The notes: generated by a model from the sequence alone, not told the origin. 64,000 nucleotides of DNA from Streptomyces sp. DvalAA-43 (GCF_900091725.1 NZ_FMBW01000043.1:422961-486960); one strand, 5' to 3'; positions 7,945-17,690 are shown, counted from the stretch's first letter. Made by a program: numbers and translations.

Positions 7945-10900
7945 ATGCCCGACGCAGCGTCCGAACTCTCCTCGGGCCCACCCCCCGCGGGCACGGTGAT
8001 CGAGGTACGGGACGAGGAGTGGCTGGTCCGCAGCAGCGGCCGGACCCCCTCCGGCGAGGTCGTGATCGAGGCCACCGGCGCCTCCGAGCTGGTGCGCGGG
8101 CACCGGGCGCGCTTCCTGACCTCGCTCGACGGCATGCCGCGCGTCCTGCGCCCCGAGAACACCCGACTCGTCCACGACGGATCCGAGAGCTTCCGTCTCA
8201 GCCGGCTGTTCCTGGAGGCCGTGCTGCGCAAGACCCCGCTCCCCCAGATCGAACGCCGCCTCGCGCTCACCGAGGGCTTCCTGCTGGATCGCATGGACTA
8301 CCAGCTGCGCCCGGCCGAGAAGGCGCTCGCGAACCCGCTGCGGCCGCGCCTGCTGATCGGTGACGTGGTCGGCCTGGGCAAGACCCTGGAGATCGGCATC
8401 CTGCTGGGCGAGCTGATCCGCCGGGGGCGCGGGGAGCGCATTCTCGTGGTCACTCCGGCGCCGGTGCTGGAGCAGTTCCAGCACGAGATGTGGACCCGCT
8501 TCTCGCTGCCCCTCGTCCGCCTGGACAGTGTCGGCATCTCCCGGATCGAGCGGAAGATCCCCGTCGGCCGGAACCCGTTCACGTACTACAAGCGCGTCAT
8601 CATCTCGATGGACACCCTGAAGAACGCCAAGCGTTACGGGACCTGGCTCCAGGGCATCGAGTGGGACGCCGTCGTGATCGACGAATCCCACAACCTGATC
8701 AACCGGGGCAGCGACCGCCGGGTGCTGGCCGAGCTGCTCGCGAAGCAGACGGACGCGCTGGTCCTCGCGAGCGCCACCCCGCACAACGGTGTGATGCGGG
8801 ACTTCACCGGTCTGGTCCGGCTGCTGGACCCGATGGCGGTCAAGGACGAGCAGCACCCGAAGGCGTCGGAGCTGCACCACCTCATGCTGCGCCGTACGAA
8901 GGTGAGCACGGAGGTGGCCAAGGCGCTGCACGACTCCTGGGCGCCTCGCGGTGCGTCGGAGCCGATCCCGTGCGCGGCGGGCGAGCTGGAGGAGCGCGTC
9001 TTCGCCGAGCTGACCGCGAGCTGGCTCGGGAGCCCGGACCCGCACGGAGCCGATCATCTCTTCCCGTACGTGCTGCTGAAGTCCTTCCTGTCCTCGCACC
9101 GGGCGCTGTTCGCGACGGCCCGCAAGAAGCTGTCCGGCCTGGGTCACGCCCTCCCCGAGGGCCACAAGCACGTCACCGATCCGCCGCTGACCGGCGCCGA
9201 GGCGCACTCGCCGGTGCCGGAGGTCGCCTCGCTGGTACGGCTGACGGAGCTCGCCCGCGAGATCGAGCGGGCTTCGACGGCCGGACCCGGTCCCACAGCC
9301 ACGGCCAAGCTCGCCGCCCTCGTCTCCTACCTCCGGAAGATCGGGGTCAGTCCGGGCGGCCGGACCCGCGCGGTCGTGTTCTCCGAGCGCCGCGAGACCC
9401 TCAACTGGCTCGGGACGGTGCTGCCCGCGCTGCTGGGCTGGCGAAAGCGTGAGGACGGCGAGGCAGCCGTCAAGGTGATGCACAGCGAGGTCTCGGACAC
9501 GGTCCAGATGGATTACGTGGACGAGTTCGCGCGGGCCGGCAGCGACGTACGGCTGCTGCTGACCGGCGACGGCGCCTCCGAGGGTGTCAACCTGCACCGT
9601 CAGTGCCACCACCTCGTCCACTGGGACCTTCCCTGGAGCCTGATCCGCGTCGAGCAGCGCAACGGCCGCATCGACCGTTACGGGCAGACGGAGAACCCGG
9701 AGTTCCGGGCGCTGATCCTGCGAAGCGAGGTCGAGGGCGCCCTGGACGACCGGACCGTCGCGGAGAAGGTCCTCGCCCGCGAGGCCCGGGTCCACGAGGT
9801 GCTCGGTGCGGTGGAGGCCGCCACGCGGGAGGACGACTGGGACAAGGAGGAGCGCCGCGTGATGGAGGCGCTGCTCCGCGAGGCCCCTCCGGAGGAGGCG
9901 GTCGCAGACCTGGAGGCCGTCGATGTGGAGGCCCTTGCCCAGGGCGGGGGTCTCGGCGAGGAGTTCCCCGTCGCCCGGCGGACGATGAGCGAGTTCGGCA
10001 CCGGCCCCGCACCGGCGGACGAAGACGGCGCGGGCCCGGGCACGGGCTTCGACGCCGACTTCGACTTCGATCTGGACATGGACCTGGACGACTACGGGTC
10101 CGACGCGCAGGACGAGCCCGTCCCGGCGCAGGACGGCCGGGGACCGGCTCCGGAGGAGCCGGGCGTGCCGACCGTGGACGAACTGCGCCTCTTCGACACC
10201 GCACCGGAGCGCAACCGCCTCCTGTACGTACGCACCGGGCTGGAGGAGCTCGCCCGGCTGGAGTCCCTCCGTCTCGACGCCACCTTCCACGGCACCGACC
10301 TGAGCTTCGACACCCCCGAGGACCTGGCCGACCGGCTCGACGTCCTGCCGTCCGGCTATCTGCGCGACCAGAACATCGCCCGCCGGATGAAGCTGACCTT
10401 CAGCCGTGAGGACGCGGCCGACTCCCTCAAGAGAGCACGGGAGGACTCGAATTCGACCTCCCTGTGGCCGGACGCCCATTACGTCGGCGAGCTCCACCCG
10501 GTCGTCGAGTGGATCACCGACAAGGTGCTCGTCCAGCTCGGCCGTCAGCAGGCCCAGGTCCTCCAGGTCGACCCCGCCCGCGCCTCCTCGCCGGTGGTCC
10601 TCACCCAGGGCGTGTGGTCCAACGCCGAGGGCCGCCCGACCCTGGTCGCCTGGCGCGCGATCGACCGGCTCGACGGGCGGGAGCCACGCGTCCGGGAGCT
10701 CACGCCGCAGCTGCTCGCCGAACTGGGCATCGGCCCGGACATGCCCGACCACTACACCCCGGGCTCCCTGGAGAACCTTCAGCGGCTGGTCCCGGAGGCG
10801 GTGGCCGTGACCCGCCGCGAACTCGACGGTCTGCGCGAGATCGCCGACCGGGAGGTCGACGCCCCGCTGCACGCGTACGAGAAGCAGGTCAACGACTGGC

Positions 10901-11037
10901 GGCAGGAACTGCTTCCGGGCTTCACCCGCTCCACCCGCGACGAGGCGGCGGACCGCCTGGCCGGGGCGGCCGCCCGGCTGCGGACCTCGGGCGAGCCGAT
11001 GATCCGGGTCCTGGCCGTGCTGGAGCCCGGCGCATGA
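7945..11037 (+). CDS. SNF2/SF2 helicase, DISARM DrmD-like
   Basis: This 1030-aa superfamily 2 helicase has Walker A GDVVGLGKT (139-147), DESH box (246-249), motif III ASATPHNG, and motif VI QRNGRIDRYGQ near 572-582. It matches the long SNF2-type helicases next to methylases in class 1 DISARM (DrmD). A strongly acidic linker rich in Asp/Phe/Leu (about residues 700-715) separates the helicase core from a C-terminal region of about 300 aa. Family knowledge suggests ATP-driven DNA translocation or remodelling during restriction of incoming DNA. The stop overlaps the ATG of a 19-codon ORF that leads into the methylase gene, which indicates translational coupling across the operon. Confidence 0.85.
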   Translation: MPDAASELSSGPPPAGTVIEVRDEEWLVRSSGRTPSGEVVIEATGASELVRGHRARFLTSLDGMPRVLRPENTRLVHDGSESFRLSRLFLEAVLRKTPLPQIERRLALTEGFLLDRMDYQLRPAEKALANPLRPRLLIGDVVGLGKTLEIGILLGELIRRGRGERILVVTPAPVLEQFQHEMWTRFSLPLVRLDSVGISRIERKIPVGRNPFTYYKRVIISMDTLKNAKRYGTWLQGIEWDAVVIDESHNLINRGSDRRVLAELLAKQTDALVLASATPHNGVMRDFTGLVRLLDPMAVKDEQHPKASELHHLMLRRTKVSTEVAKALHDSWAPRGASEPIPCAAGELEERVFAELTASWLGSPDPHGADHLFPYVLLKSFLSSHRALFATARKKLSGLGHALPEGHKHVTDPPLTGAEAHSPVPEVASLVRLTELAREIERASTAGPGPTATAKLAALVSYLRKIGVSPGGRTRAVVFSERRETLNWLGTVLPALLGWRKREDGEAAVKVMHSEVSDTVQMDYVDEFARAGSDVRLLLTGDGASEGVNLHRQCHHLVHWDLPWSLIRVEQRNGRIDRYGQTENPEFRALILRSEVEGALDDRTVAEKVLAREARVHEVLGAVEAATREDDWDKEERRVMEALLREAPPEEAVADLEAVDVEALAQGGGLGEEFPVARRTMSEFGTGPAPADEDGAGPGTGFDADFDFDLDMDLDDYGSDAQDEPVPAQDGRGPAPEEPGVPTVDELRLFDTAPERNRLLYVRTGLEELARLESLRLDATFHGTDLSFDTPEDLADRLDVLPSGYLRDQNIARRMKLTFSREDAADSLKRAREDSNSTSLWPDAHYVGELHPVVEWITDKVLVQLGRQQAQVLQVDPARASSPVVLTQGVWSNAEGRPTLVAWRAIDRLDGREPRVRELTPQLLAELGIGPDMPDHYTPGSLENLQRLVPEAVAVTRRELDGLREIADREVDAPLHAYEKQVNDWRQELLPGFTRSTRDEAADRLAGAAARLRTSGEPMIRVLAVLEPGA

Positions 11038-11093
11038 GCCCTCGCCCCCTCGACCTCCCCACCATGAACAGCGAGCAGGAGCAGCAGGCGTGA
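11034..11093 (+). CDS. 19-codon coupling ORF between helicase and methylase
   Basis: This mini-ORF encodes MSPRPLDLPTMNSEQEQQA. Its ATG overlaps the helicase stop (ATGA, 11034-11037). Its TGA overlaps the GTG start of the methylase (GTGA, 11090-11093). The sequence GAGCAGGAGCAG inside it serves as the ribosome binding site of the methylase. It may simply keep ribosomes moving into the methylase gene rather than make a functional peptide. Confidence 0.35.
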   Translation: MSPRPLDLPTMNSEQEQQA

Positions 11094-14000
11094 CGTTCGA
11101 CTCCCTGATCAACGAGCGCGAGTACTTCCCGTCCTTCTACTTGGACGACATCCTGCCGAAGCAGCTCGCGAGCGGCCCCCTCAAGCAGTGGTCGGCGCGC
11201 GAACGCCAGGGTGAGGCCACGCCCCGGCAGAAGCTTCGCGATCTGACCCGCCCCTACATGGACGTCCGGGCCGTGCTCGCGCCGGACGCCGAGAAGTACA
11301 ACGGGCTGCCGTACGCACCGGCCGTCGCCGCGCAGGCGGCGGCCGCGGCCGTGCTGAAGGCGGTCGGCCCGGACACGGAACCGCCGGCCTTCCAGCCGCT
11401 GCAGGAGCCCGAGGCCGAGGCCGACAGCACACCCGAGGGCGCGTGGCGGGGCGCGCTGGACGGCTGGCACGAACGCCTGCTGAAGGCGCTGGACTTCGTC
11501 CCGCGCCCCGGGCACTTCACCGCCCGCACCCCGACCGGTCCGATCGCCGTGCCCGTGGCCCACTCGGAGCCCGGCGTCGTCGTCCTGGCCGGTGGTTTCG
11601 CCGAGGACCTGGACGCCACACGCGGCGACGGCCCGGCGAACCTCCTCGCCGCACCGGTTCGTCTCTCGGCTTCGAAGACCCTGACGACCGTCCGCGAGCT
11701 GGCCTCCTGGGTGCTGAACGCGGACAACGCCCCGCGCTACGCGCTGCTGCTGTTCGGCGGGGTGCTGATCCTCGCGGACAAGCAGCAGTTCTCCCGTGGC
11801 CGCTACCTCGCCGTGAACCTGGACACCGCCCTCCCCCGCAAGGCGGCCAAGGGGGCCAGGGCCAACGAGATCGACCTGATCGCGGCGGTCTTCGCGGCCT
11901 CGTCCCTGCGCCCGGCCGAGGACGGCTCGGACGACGAGATCGCCAAGCTGGTCGCCGAGTCCCGGGACCACTCGGTGGGCGTGACCGCGGAACTCCGCGT
12001 CGGCCTCCAGAAGTCCGTCCAGCTCATCGCGAACGAGGTGCTCGGGCGGGCGCGCAGGGAGTTCGGGGTCCACCCGGATGACCTGCCGGAGTGGCTGCCC
12101 GGCGCCCTGCCGGAGCGCGGTGACCTGCCGCGCCTGCTCACCGAGGAGTCGCTGCGCTACCTGTACCGCATCCTGTTCCTGCTGTACGCCGAGGCCCGGC
12201 CCGAGCTCGACATCCTGCCGGTGAAGAGCGAGGCGTACGCCTCCGGATACAGCGTGGCCCGGCTGCGTGAGCTCGTGGTCCAGGAGAAGCTGGGCAGCGC
12301 GTCCCGCGACGGGTTCCACTTCCACGAGTCCCTCTCCCTGCTCTTCGAGAAGGTGTTCAGCGGCCACCCGGTGGCGAACACGGTCACCGACCGGAGCGCG
12401 CCCGTCGAGGAGGCCCCGGAGCTGGCCGAGGACGACGGCCACGAGAGCGTACGCATCGAGGCGCTGCGCTCACGGCTCTTCGACCCCACCTCGATAAAGC
12501 TGGTCGGGCAGCGGATCGACTACCCGGAACCGACCCGTCGCGACGGCTCACCGGCCCCGGCGACCCCCCTGGACCTGCGCCTGCGCAACAAGGTGCTGCA
12601 CCAGGTCCTGCGCCATCTGACCCTGGTCGAGGGCAAGGGCAAGGGCCGGGGCGGGTTCATCAGCTACGCCAACCTCAGCATCAACCACCTCGGCGCGGTG
12701 TACGAGGGCCTGATGTCGTACACCGGTTTCATCGCCGAAAAGCCGATGTACGAGGTCGCCAAGGGCGGCAACCCGGAGGGCGGGTCCTGGCTGATCACGA
12801 CCGACCAGGTCCGCAGCGGACTCTACTCGGACGCGCCGGGCGACAGCGTCTTCGTCAAGGAGGACGCCGTCAACCCTGAGACGGGCGTGCCCGACTCGGT
12901 GGTGCACGAGGTCGGTTCGTACGTGTACCGGCTGGCCGGCCGGGACCGGCAGACCAGTGCCTCGTACTACACACCGGAGTCCCTGACCCGGGCGACGGTT
13001 GAGCAGACACTGCGCTTCCGCCTCGACGACGAGGGGCGCATCGACCCGCGCGAACCGGAGAAGTCCGGCGTCGCGGCGGCGGAGGTGCTGCGCTGGCGGG
13101 TGTGCGAGCCCGCTCTCGGCTCCGGCGCGTTCCTGAACGAGGCAGTCAACCAGCTGGCCGAGCTGTATCTGAAGCTGGCGCAGAAGGAGCGGGGCGAGCA
13201 GATCGACCCGGAGGAGTACCCGCGCGAGTTCCAGAAGGCCAAGGCGTACATCGCCCTCCACAACGCGTACGGTGTCGACCTCAACAGGACCGCGGTGGAG
13301 CTGGCGGAGATCTCGCTGTGGCTCAACACCATGTACCCGGGGATGCGGGCGCCCTGGTACGGGCTGCACCTCCACCGGGGCAACTCGCTGATCGGCGCGG
13401 CGCGCAAGGTGTACCCGGGGAAGTCGCTGGGTGACGGCGGCTGGCTGAAGTCCTCCGGCCGCCAGGCGCCGAAGGCGGTCCCGCTGACGGAGGCGCTGGG
13501 GGGCAACGGCGTGCACCGGCCGGTGCACCAGTTCCTGCTGCCGGCGCTCGGGTGGGGCTCGGTCGGCGACTCGGTGTCGGTGCGGAAGGCCACCGGGAAG
13601 AGCGTGGTGGCGGGGGCGGTGGCGGAGTGGCTGGACCCGTCGCTCATCGAGGCGATGCGGAAGTGGCGCTCGGCGATGCGGCGGGCGCCGAAGGGTGAGA
13701 AGAGGGCGTCGGCCTCGGTTTCGGCCTTCGCTTCGGGGAAGGCAGCGACGAGCCAGGCGACCGTCCTGAAGCGGGAGGAACGGACCGGGCAGGGGGCACT
13801 GGACCTGGGCCTGGACATCTGGGAGCAGTCGGGCTTCGACTTCGCGGCGGCGTCGGCCGCTGACGCCGCGCCCGCGCCCGCGCCCGCGCCCGCCAAGCGT
13901 GTCGCCTCTTCGGCGGCCGGTACGAACGCGGACGACGGCTCTTACGGGCAGACGGGCCGCCTGCGGGCGCTGGCCGAGCGGGTGGAGTACCTGTGGGGCC

Positions 14001-16630
14001 TGGTCCGGCTGCGGCTTGAGCTGTCGGAGCAGGAGATCTCGCGTGACATCCCGGTGTGGGGTGCGGAGGGGGACGGCAAGCGGTCGGCGCCGGTGATGGA
14101 CCGGGAGGCCGTGCTTGAGGCGCTGGAGGCGCCGGGCAGCCCGTACTGGCGGCTGAAGCAGGTCATGGACGCGTGGTGCGCGCTGTGGTTCTGGCCGCTG
14201 GAGGAGGTCGCGCTCCTGGACGGCACGGCGCCGGACTACTTCAACGGGGCGCAGGACCTGAAGAAGCTCGGCAAGGGCGCCATGGACCGGAAGGTGGCGT
14301 TGCGGAACCTGGACGAGTGGATCGAGTTCGCGGAGTCGGTCGTCGGCCGGGTTGACGTGGAGCCGGGGAAGGATGCCGGTTCGCTGTTCGAGATGCCGAA
14401 GGTCAACGGGCTCAAGGGCCTGGACGCGTTCGAGCGGTCCCTCGACGACAAGATGACCGAGATCTCGGGCTGGGTGGACTTCCTGAGCCTGGGAGACCTG
14501 TTCCCGTGGCACGGGACGGCGGTGCGGATCGCGAGGGAGCGGGGGTTCCTGCACTGGGAGCTGGACTTCGCGCATGTGTTTGCGGGGGGTGGGTTCGACT
14601 TGATGGTGGGGAACCCGCCGTGGGTCAAGCAGGAGTGGAAGGAGAGCGGCGTCCTCGCGGAGTTCGAGCCGTGGTTCGAGCTGGCGGAAAAGCCGAGCAA
14701 CGAGGCTTGGGCGGAACGCAAGGCGGATGTGCTGGGCGGGGAGGCGGCCCGGTCGGCGTTCCTGGGGGAACTGGCGGATTCGGCTGCCGTGTCGGGGTAC
14801 TTGGCGTCGGTGGATACCTATCCGGAGCTGGTGGGAACACAGCCTGATCTGTATCGGGCGTTCATGCTGCTCGTGTGGCGCGCCACCGGCACTCGGGGGG
14901 TGGCGGGGCTGATCCACCCAGCTACGCACCTTACTGGGGCGAAGGAAGCCCTGCTCCGTCGAGCGGCCTATCGCCACCTGCGGCTGCACGCGGACTTCGT
15001 GAACGCTAAATTGCTCTTCGCTCCCCCAGTGAGCGACACAACGCACTTCAGCATGAACGTATACGCCGCCTCGCGTGAGATCCGGTTCCAGCACGTCAGC
15101 TGGCTCTTCCACCCCTTGGTGCTCACGCACTCGGTGTGGCACAACGGTTCAGGCGAGCCCCCAGGGATCAAGCACGAGGGGACGTGGGACACCCGACCGC
15201 ACGCGAAGCGCGTGGTCACGGTGAATCAGGCCACACTCGCCAAGTGGCAGAAGCTGGCAGGGGAGGAAAACCCACCACCTGTTCAAGAAACAAAGTTGCT
15301 GTTTCCCGTCACCGAGTCCGAAGAAGCGGCCATCTCCGCCCTGGCCAGGTGGCAGCATCGGCTCGGTGCACTGAAGCCCCGCATCAGCCCTGGCTTTCAC
15401 GAGAAGAACGACCGGACTGCGGGCTATTTCACCTGGGACTCCGGCCCTGCGGAGAGCTGGAACGACGTCATCCTTCAGGGACCGTTCTTCGGTATCGCGA
15501 CGCCCTTCGCGAAGCGGCCGGTCGACGGGGCGCGCACCTCCCTTGAAGTGGAGCCCTGGGCTGCGAGTGCTGTTGCAGATGACGAGGTGCCGCGTACCAA
15601 CTACCGGAAGCCCACGAGTTGCACCACCGAGGCGTACCTCGGGGCTCTGGCACGGCGGACGTGGGTAGACATCGAGCTGCGTCAAGAACTGCTCGCAGAC
15701 GGGAGGGTGGCGGCGCAGTTGAGTGCTCTCGATACCGACGAGGGCGAGCAAGGCGCACTGCTCGACGCTTGGTCGTCGCGGCCCTACTCGCGCTTCACTC
15801 GCTTGGTCTGGCGTCGCCAAATCGCCTCCAACACCGAGCGCAGCCTCTTTGCCTCGCTTATGCCCCCCGGACCGGCTCACGTCCACATGGTCCACAGCAT
15901 GTCGCTGCAGACGGAACGAGAAACTGCTCTCGTTGCCGGGTTCTGGGCATCCCTGCCTCTCGACTACTTTCTGCGCGCCACTGGGCGCTCAGATCTCCAG
16001 GTGGGCGAGGCGCAGGTCATGCCGGCCCCGACGCAGGGGCATCCCCTGGAACCAGCACTGCTCCTGCGAACCTTGCGGCTAAATTGCCAAACCAATGCCT
16101 ACGCACGGCTCTGGTCCATGCTGCACGCCCCTCGCTGGGCAGACGATTCATGGGCAGCTGGCGTCTGGCCAATCGCTTTGGGCCCCCTCGCACCCGGCCT
16201 GACACCGGATTGGTCCTCGTCCACCCCACTGCGGAGCGAGTTCGCCCGCCGCGCCGCCCTCGTGGAGATCGACGCCCTCGTAGCCGTCTGGCTCGGCATC
16301 AGCGCCGACGAGCTCGTCGCCATGTATCGCGCCCGGTTCCCCGTACTTCAGCAGTACGAGGAGAACATGTGGTTCGACGCGACGGGACGGCGTATCGCCA
16401 AGGCGCACCAGCAGCACGGGTACGGACAGCCGAAGGACGCCTGGAAGCAGCTCAGCTCCCACGAGGACTTCCCGCTCGAAGCGAACGTGCCCCACGGGTA
16501 CGAGGGGCCCCTGTACCAAGCCAACCGGGTCGAGGAAATGCGGGCCGCGCACGCGGAGTTCACGCGTCGGATGCGGGCCGTCGGGTGGGAGCCCGGGGAC
16601 ACGGAGCCGCCGGAGTCCACCGAGCAGTAG
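11090..16630 (+). CDS. Very large adenine-specific DNA methyltransferase, DrmMI/PglX-like
   Basis: This 1846-aa protein starts at GTG 11090. Motif I is EPALGSGAF (673-681) and motif IV is GNPPW (1174-1178), the N6-adenine type. The nearly 500 residues between them are longer than usual and include an Ala/Pro-rich low-complexity insert (around 13,860-13,910). The roughly 560 N-terminal residues resemble Eco57I/type IIG N-terminal regions, but I see no clear nuclease motif. The C-terminal third, the expected target recognition part, has lower GC from about 14.9 to 16.15 kb. In DISARM and Pgl/BREX such methylases mark self DNA. The gene is fused into the operon behind the SNF2 helicase and is followed by a terminator. 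Confidence 0.88.
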   Translation: MTFDSLINEREYFPSFYLDDILPKQLASGPLKQWSARERQGEATPRQKLRDLTRPYMDVRAVLAPDAEKYNGLPYAPAVAAQAAAAAVLKAVGPDTEPPAFQPLQEPEAEADSTPEGAWRGALDGWHERLLKALDFVPRPGHFTARTPTGPIAVPVAHSEPGVVVLAGGFAEDLDATRGDGPANLLAAPVRLSASKTLTTVRELASWVLNADNAPRYALLLFGGVLILADKQQFSRGRYLAVNLDTALPRKAAKGARANEIDLIAAVFAASSLRPAEDGSDDEIAKLVAESRDHSVGVTAELRVGLQKSVQLIANEVLGRARREFGVHPDDLPEWLPGALPERGDLPRLLTEESLRYLYRILFLLYAEARPELDILPVKSEAYASGYSVARLRELVVQEKLGSASRDGFHFHESLSLLFEKVFSGHPVANTVTDRSAPVEEAPELAEDDGHESVRIEALRSRLFDPTSIKLVGQRIDYPEPTRRDGSPAPATPLDLRLRNKVLHQVLRHLTLVEGKGKGRGGFISYANLSINHLGAVYEGLMSYTGFIAEKPMYEVAKGGNPEGGSWLITTDQVRSGLYSDAPGDSVFVKEDAVNPETGVPDSVVHEVGSYVYRLAGRDRQTSASYYTPESLTRATVEQTLRFRLDDEGRIDPREPEKSGVAAAEVLRWRVCEPALGSGAFLNEAVNQLAELYLKLAQKERGEQIDPEEYPREFQKAKAYIALHNAYGVDLNRTAVELAEISLWLNTMYPGMRAPWYGLHLHRGNSLIGAARKVYPGKSLGDGGWLKSSGRQAPKAVPLTEALGGNGVHRPVHQFLLPALGWGSVGDSVSVRKATGKSVVAGAVAEWLDPSLIEAMRKWRSAMRRAPKGEKRASASVSAFASGKAATSQATVLKREERTGQGALDLGLDIWEQSGFDFAAASAADAAPAPAPAPAKRVASSAAGTNADDGSYGQTGRLRALAERVEYLWGLVRLRLELSEQEISRDIPVWGAEGDGKRSAPVMDREAVLEALEAPGSPYWRLKQVMDAWCALWFWPLEEVALLDGTAPDYFNGAQDLKKLGKGAMDRKVALRNLDEWIEFAESVVGRVDVEPGKDAGSLFEMPKVNGLKGLDAFERSLDDKMTEISGWVDFLSLGDLFPWHGTAVRIARERGFLHWELDFAHVFAGGGFDLMVGNPPWVKQEWKESGVLAEFEPWFELAEKPSNEAWAERKADVLGGEAARSAFLGELADSAAVSGYLASVDTYPELVGTQPDLYRAFMLLVWRATGTRGVAGLIHPATHLTGAKEALLRRAAYRHLRLHADFVNAKLLFAPPVSDTTHFSMNVYAASREIRFQHVSWLFHPLVLTHSVWHNGSGEPPGIKHEGTWDTRPHAKRVVTVNQATLAKWQKLAGEENPPPVQETKLLFPVTESEEAAISALARWQHRLGALKPRISPGFHEKNDRTAGYFTWDSGPAESWNDVILQGPFFGIATPFAKRPVDGARTSLEVEPWAASAVADDEVPRTNYRKPTSCTTEAYLGALARRTWVDIELRQELLADGRVAAQLSALDTDEGEQGALLDAWSSRPYSRFTRLVWRRQIASNTERSLFASLMPPGPAHVHMVHSMSLQTERETALVAGFWASLPLDYFLRATGRSDLQVGEAQVMPAPTQGHPLEPALLLRTLRLNCQTNAYARLWSMLHAPRWADDSWAAGVWPIALGPLAPGLTPDWSSSTPLRSEFARRAALVEIDALVAVWLGISADELVAMYRARFPVLQQYEENMWFDATGRRIAKAHQQHGYGQPKDAWKQLSSHEDFPLEANVPHGYEGPLYQANRVEEMRAAHAEFTRRMRAVGWEPGDTEPPESTEQ

Positions 16631-16646
16631 GCCGGGCCCGAACGCA

Positions 16647-16682
16647 GTCCGCCCCGCCTCCCTCAGGGAGAACGGGGCGGAC
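16647..16682 (+). terminator. Hairpin after the methylase gene
   Basis: GTCCGCCCCG (16647-16656) pairs perfectly with CGGGGCGGAC (16673-16682), starting 16 nt after the methylase stop. The loop contains a smaller CTCCC/GGGAG stem. It may also serve the antisense small-gene cluster that ends at 16715. Confidence 0.7.
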
Positions 16683-16714
16683 AAGCGGGCCGCGCTACGG
16701 AACCATGGGCGGGG

Positions 16715-17046
16715 TCAGAACTCGGCGGGATAGTCGTCGATCCTGATCACGCGGGCGAGGTGGAACCCGCGCTCCCCCTTCTCCGTAGCGGTCTCGTGGA
16801 ACTCGACGAGGCCGAGGCCGCGCGGCATGGCCGACACATACCCTCCGGGGGCTGCCGGGAGCGGCTGGCCACTGGGGGAAGTACGCCCAGTTCCAGCGCC
16901 TCGCGCATCTCGACCATGACGGAGGAGACGGCCGACATCACGTCGGCGGGAGTGTCGAGGCTGAAGAGAACCTCTACAACCTGTGGCGAGAGGGGCAGCG
17001 GGTCTTCCTCCTCGGGACCCTCTCACCAGTCATCCTCAGCACTCAC
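16715..17046 (-). pseudogene. Broken small gene (in-frame TGA and frameshift)
   Basis: A GTG at 17046 overlaps the stop of the upstream small gene (GTGA) and opens VSAEDDW, but a TGA follows at codon 8. The same frame continues plausibly (EGPEEEDPLPLSPQVVEVLF, later ADVMSAVSSVMVEMREALEL) until about 16845. There the sensible reading jumps one frame to YVSAMPRGLGLVEFHE and ends FHLARVIRIDDYPAEF before the stop at 16715. A nonsense change (possibly TGG to TGA) plus a one-base loss would explain this. The intact product would be about 110 aa, family unknown. It is the last member of a four-gene antisense cluster. Confidence 0.6.
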
Positions 17047-17270
17047 CGCCCACGCTCCCGCAGCTCCCGCAGCTCCCGCAGCTCCCGCATGACCGTGGAC
17101 GCCGAGCGCCCCGGGGCCGTGCCCGCCTTCACTGCAGCGGTTGTACGCGCGGTCTGCGGGTCGCCTGCCACCTGGACGACCAGCCACCAGTTCGTGAGCA
17201 CCTCCCCGATCGTCTCGGGGATCGCCTCACCCATCTCGCGGTAGAACTCCATGCGCTGCGCAGCAGGCAA
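17043..17270 (-). CDS. Small hypothetical protein, start uncertain
   Basis: The frame reads PAAQRMEFYREMGEAIPETI, then GEVLTNWWLVVQVAGDPQTA, and ends RELRELRELRERGR. It resembles small proteins that accompany GntR regulators in Streptomyces mobile elements. The only start inside the open frame is TTG at 17270. Coding-like sequence extends upstream to a TAG at 17328-17330, just after a GGAGG and GTGACTACG. The original start may therefore have been that GTG (17339), with the TAG a later nonsense change; this is speculation. The C-terminus is encoded by four 9-bp repeats. Its stop overlaps the next start. Confidence 0.5.
   Translation of the reverse strand: MPAAQRMEFYREMGEAIPETIGEVLTNWWLVVQVAGDPQTARTTAAVKAGTAPGRSASTVMRELRELRELRERGR
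17054..17089. repeat. Four tandem 9-bp units
   Basis: GCTCCCGCA is repeated four times without gaps and encodes a REL repeat on the minus strand. Copy-number slippage here would lengthen or shorten the protein tail by three residues without a frameshift. Confidence 0.8.
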
Positions 17271-17327
17271 CGCGGCTGCGACGGCGTTCTGCGTACGCGG
17301 GATCGGCTGCGGGTCGGAGTGGATCGA

Positions 17328-17690
17328 CTACGTAGTCACGGTGACCTCCAGGGTCGGCCCCGCCAGCGTATCCGGCGGAGCCGTGGACGTGTCGGGGCCG
17401 ACGCGGAGTGCCTCGGCCCAGCCACGGTGGAAGGCGAGCACCGTCACCGCGCCGCGCGCACTCACTCGGCACCGTCCCGGTCCCCGCCGCGCCCGCTCGG
17501 GAAGAGGTCGATCACGTCCGGCACCGGCGGGAAGTGGGGGGGCGCACCTCGGGCACGCGTACATGTTCCATCCGGGCCCGGAATTCTGGTGCACCTCGGC
17601 CACGACCACGGGTGCGTCCGTGACGAGGTAGCAGCGCACGCACAGGCGGACCGGCTTCCGCGCGGGCGTACGGGGAGTCGACTCGCTCAC
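17328..17690 (-). CDS. Small CxxC-type protein, probably frameshifted at a G7 run
   Basis: The GTG at 17690 overlaps the upstream stop. The protein starts VSESTPRTPARKPVRLCVRC, continues YLVTDAPVVVAEVHQNSGPG, and has a second Cys pair (CPRC), suggesting a zinc ribbon. At plus 17536-17542 a run of seven G disrupts the expected frame. With six G the sequence would read CAPHFPPVPDVIDLFPSG and stop at 17462-17464, overlapping a GTG (17465) that opens a 45-aa ORF (VSARGAVTVLAFHRGWAEAL and onward). As sequenced, the two are fused into 120 aa. A sequencing error or a real decay or phase-variable tract are both possible. Confidence 0.55.
   Translation of the reverse strand: MSESTPRTPARKPVRLCVRCYLVTDAPVVVAEVHQNSGPGWNMYACPRCAPPLPAGAGRDRPLPERARRGPGRCRVSARGAVTVLAFHRGWAEALRVGPDTSTAPPDTLAGPTLEVTVTT

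Noticed and set aside
7867..11112. 1081-codon open frame on the minus strand
   Set aside because: It is antisense to the SNF2 helicase with no family features.
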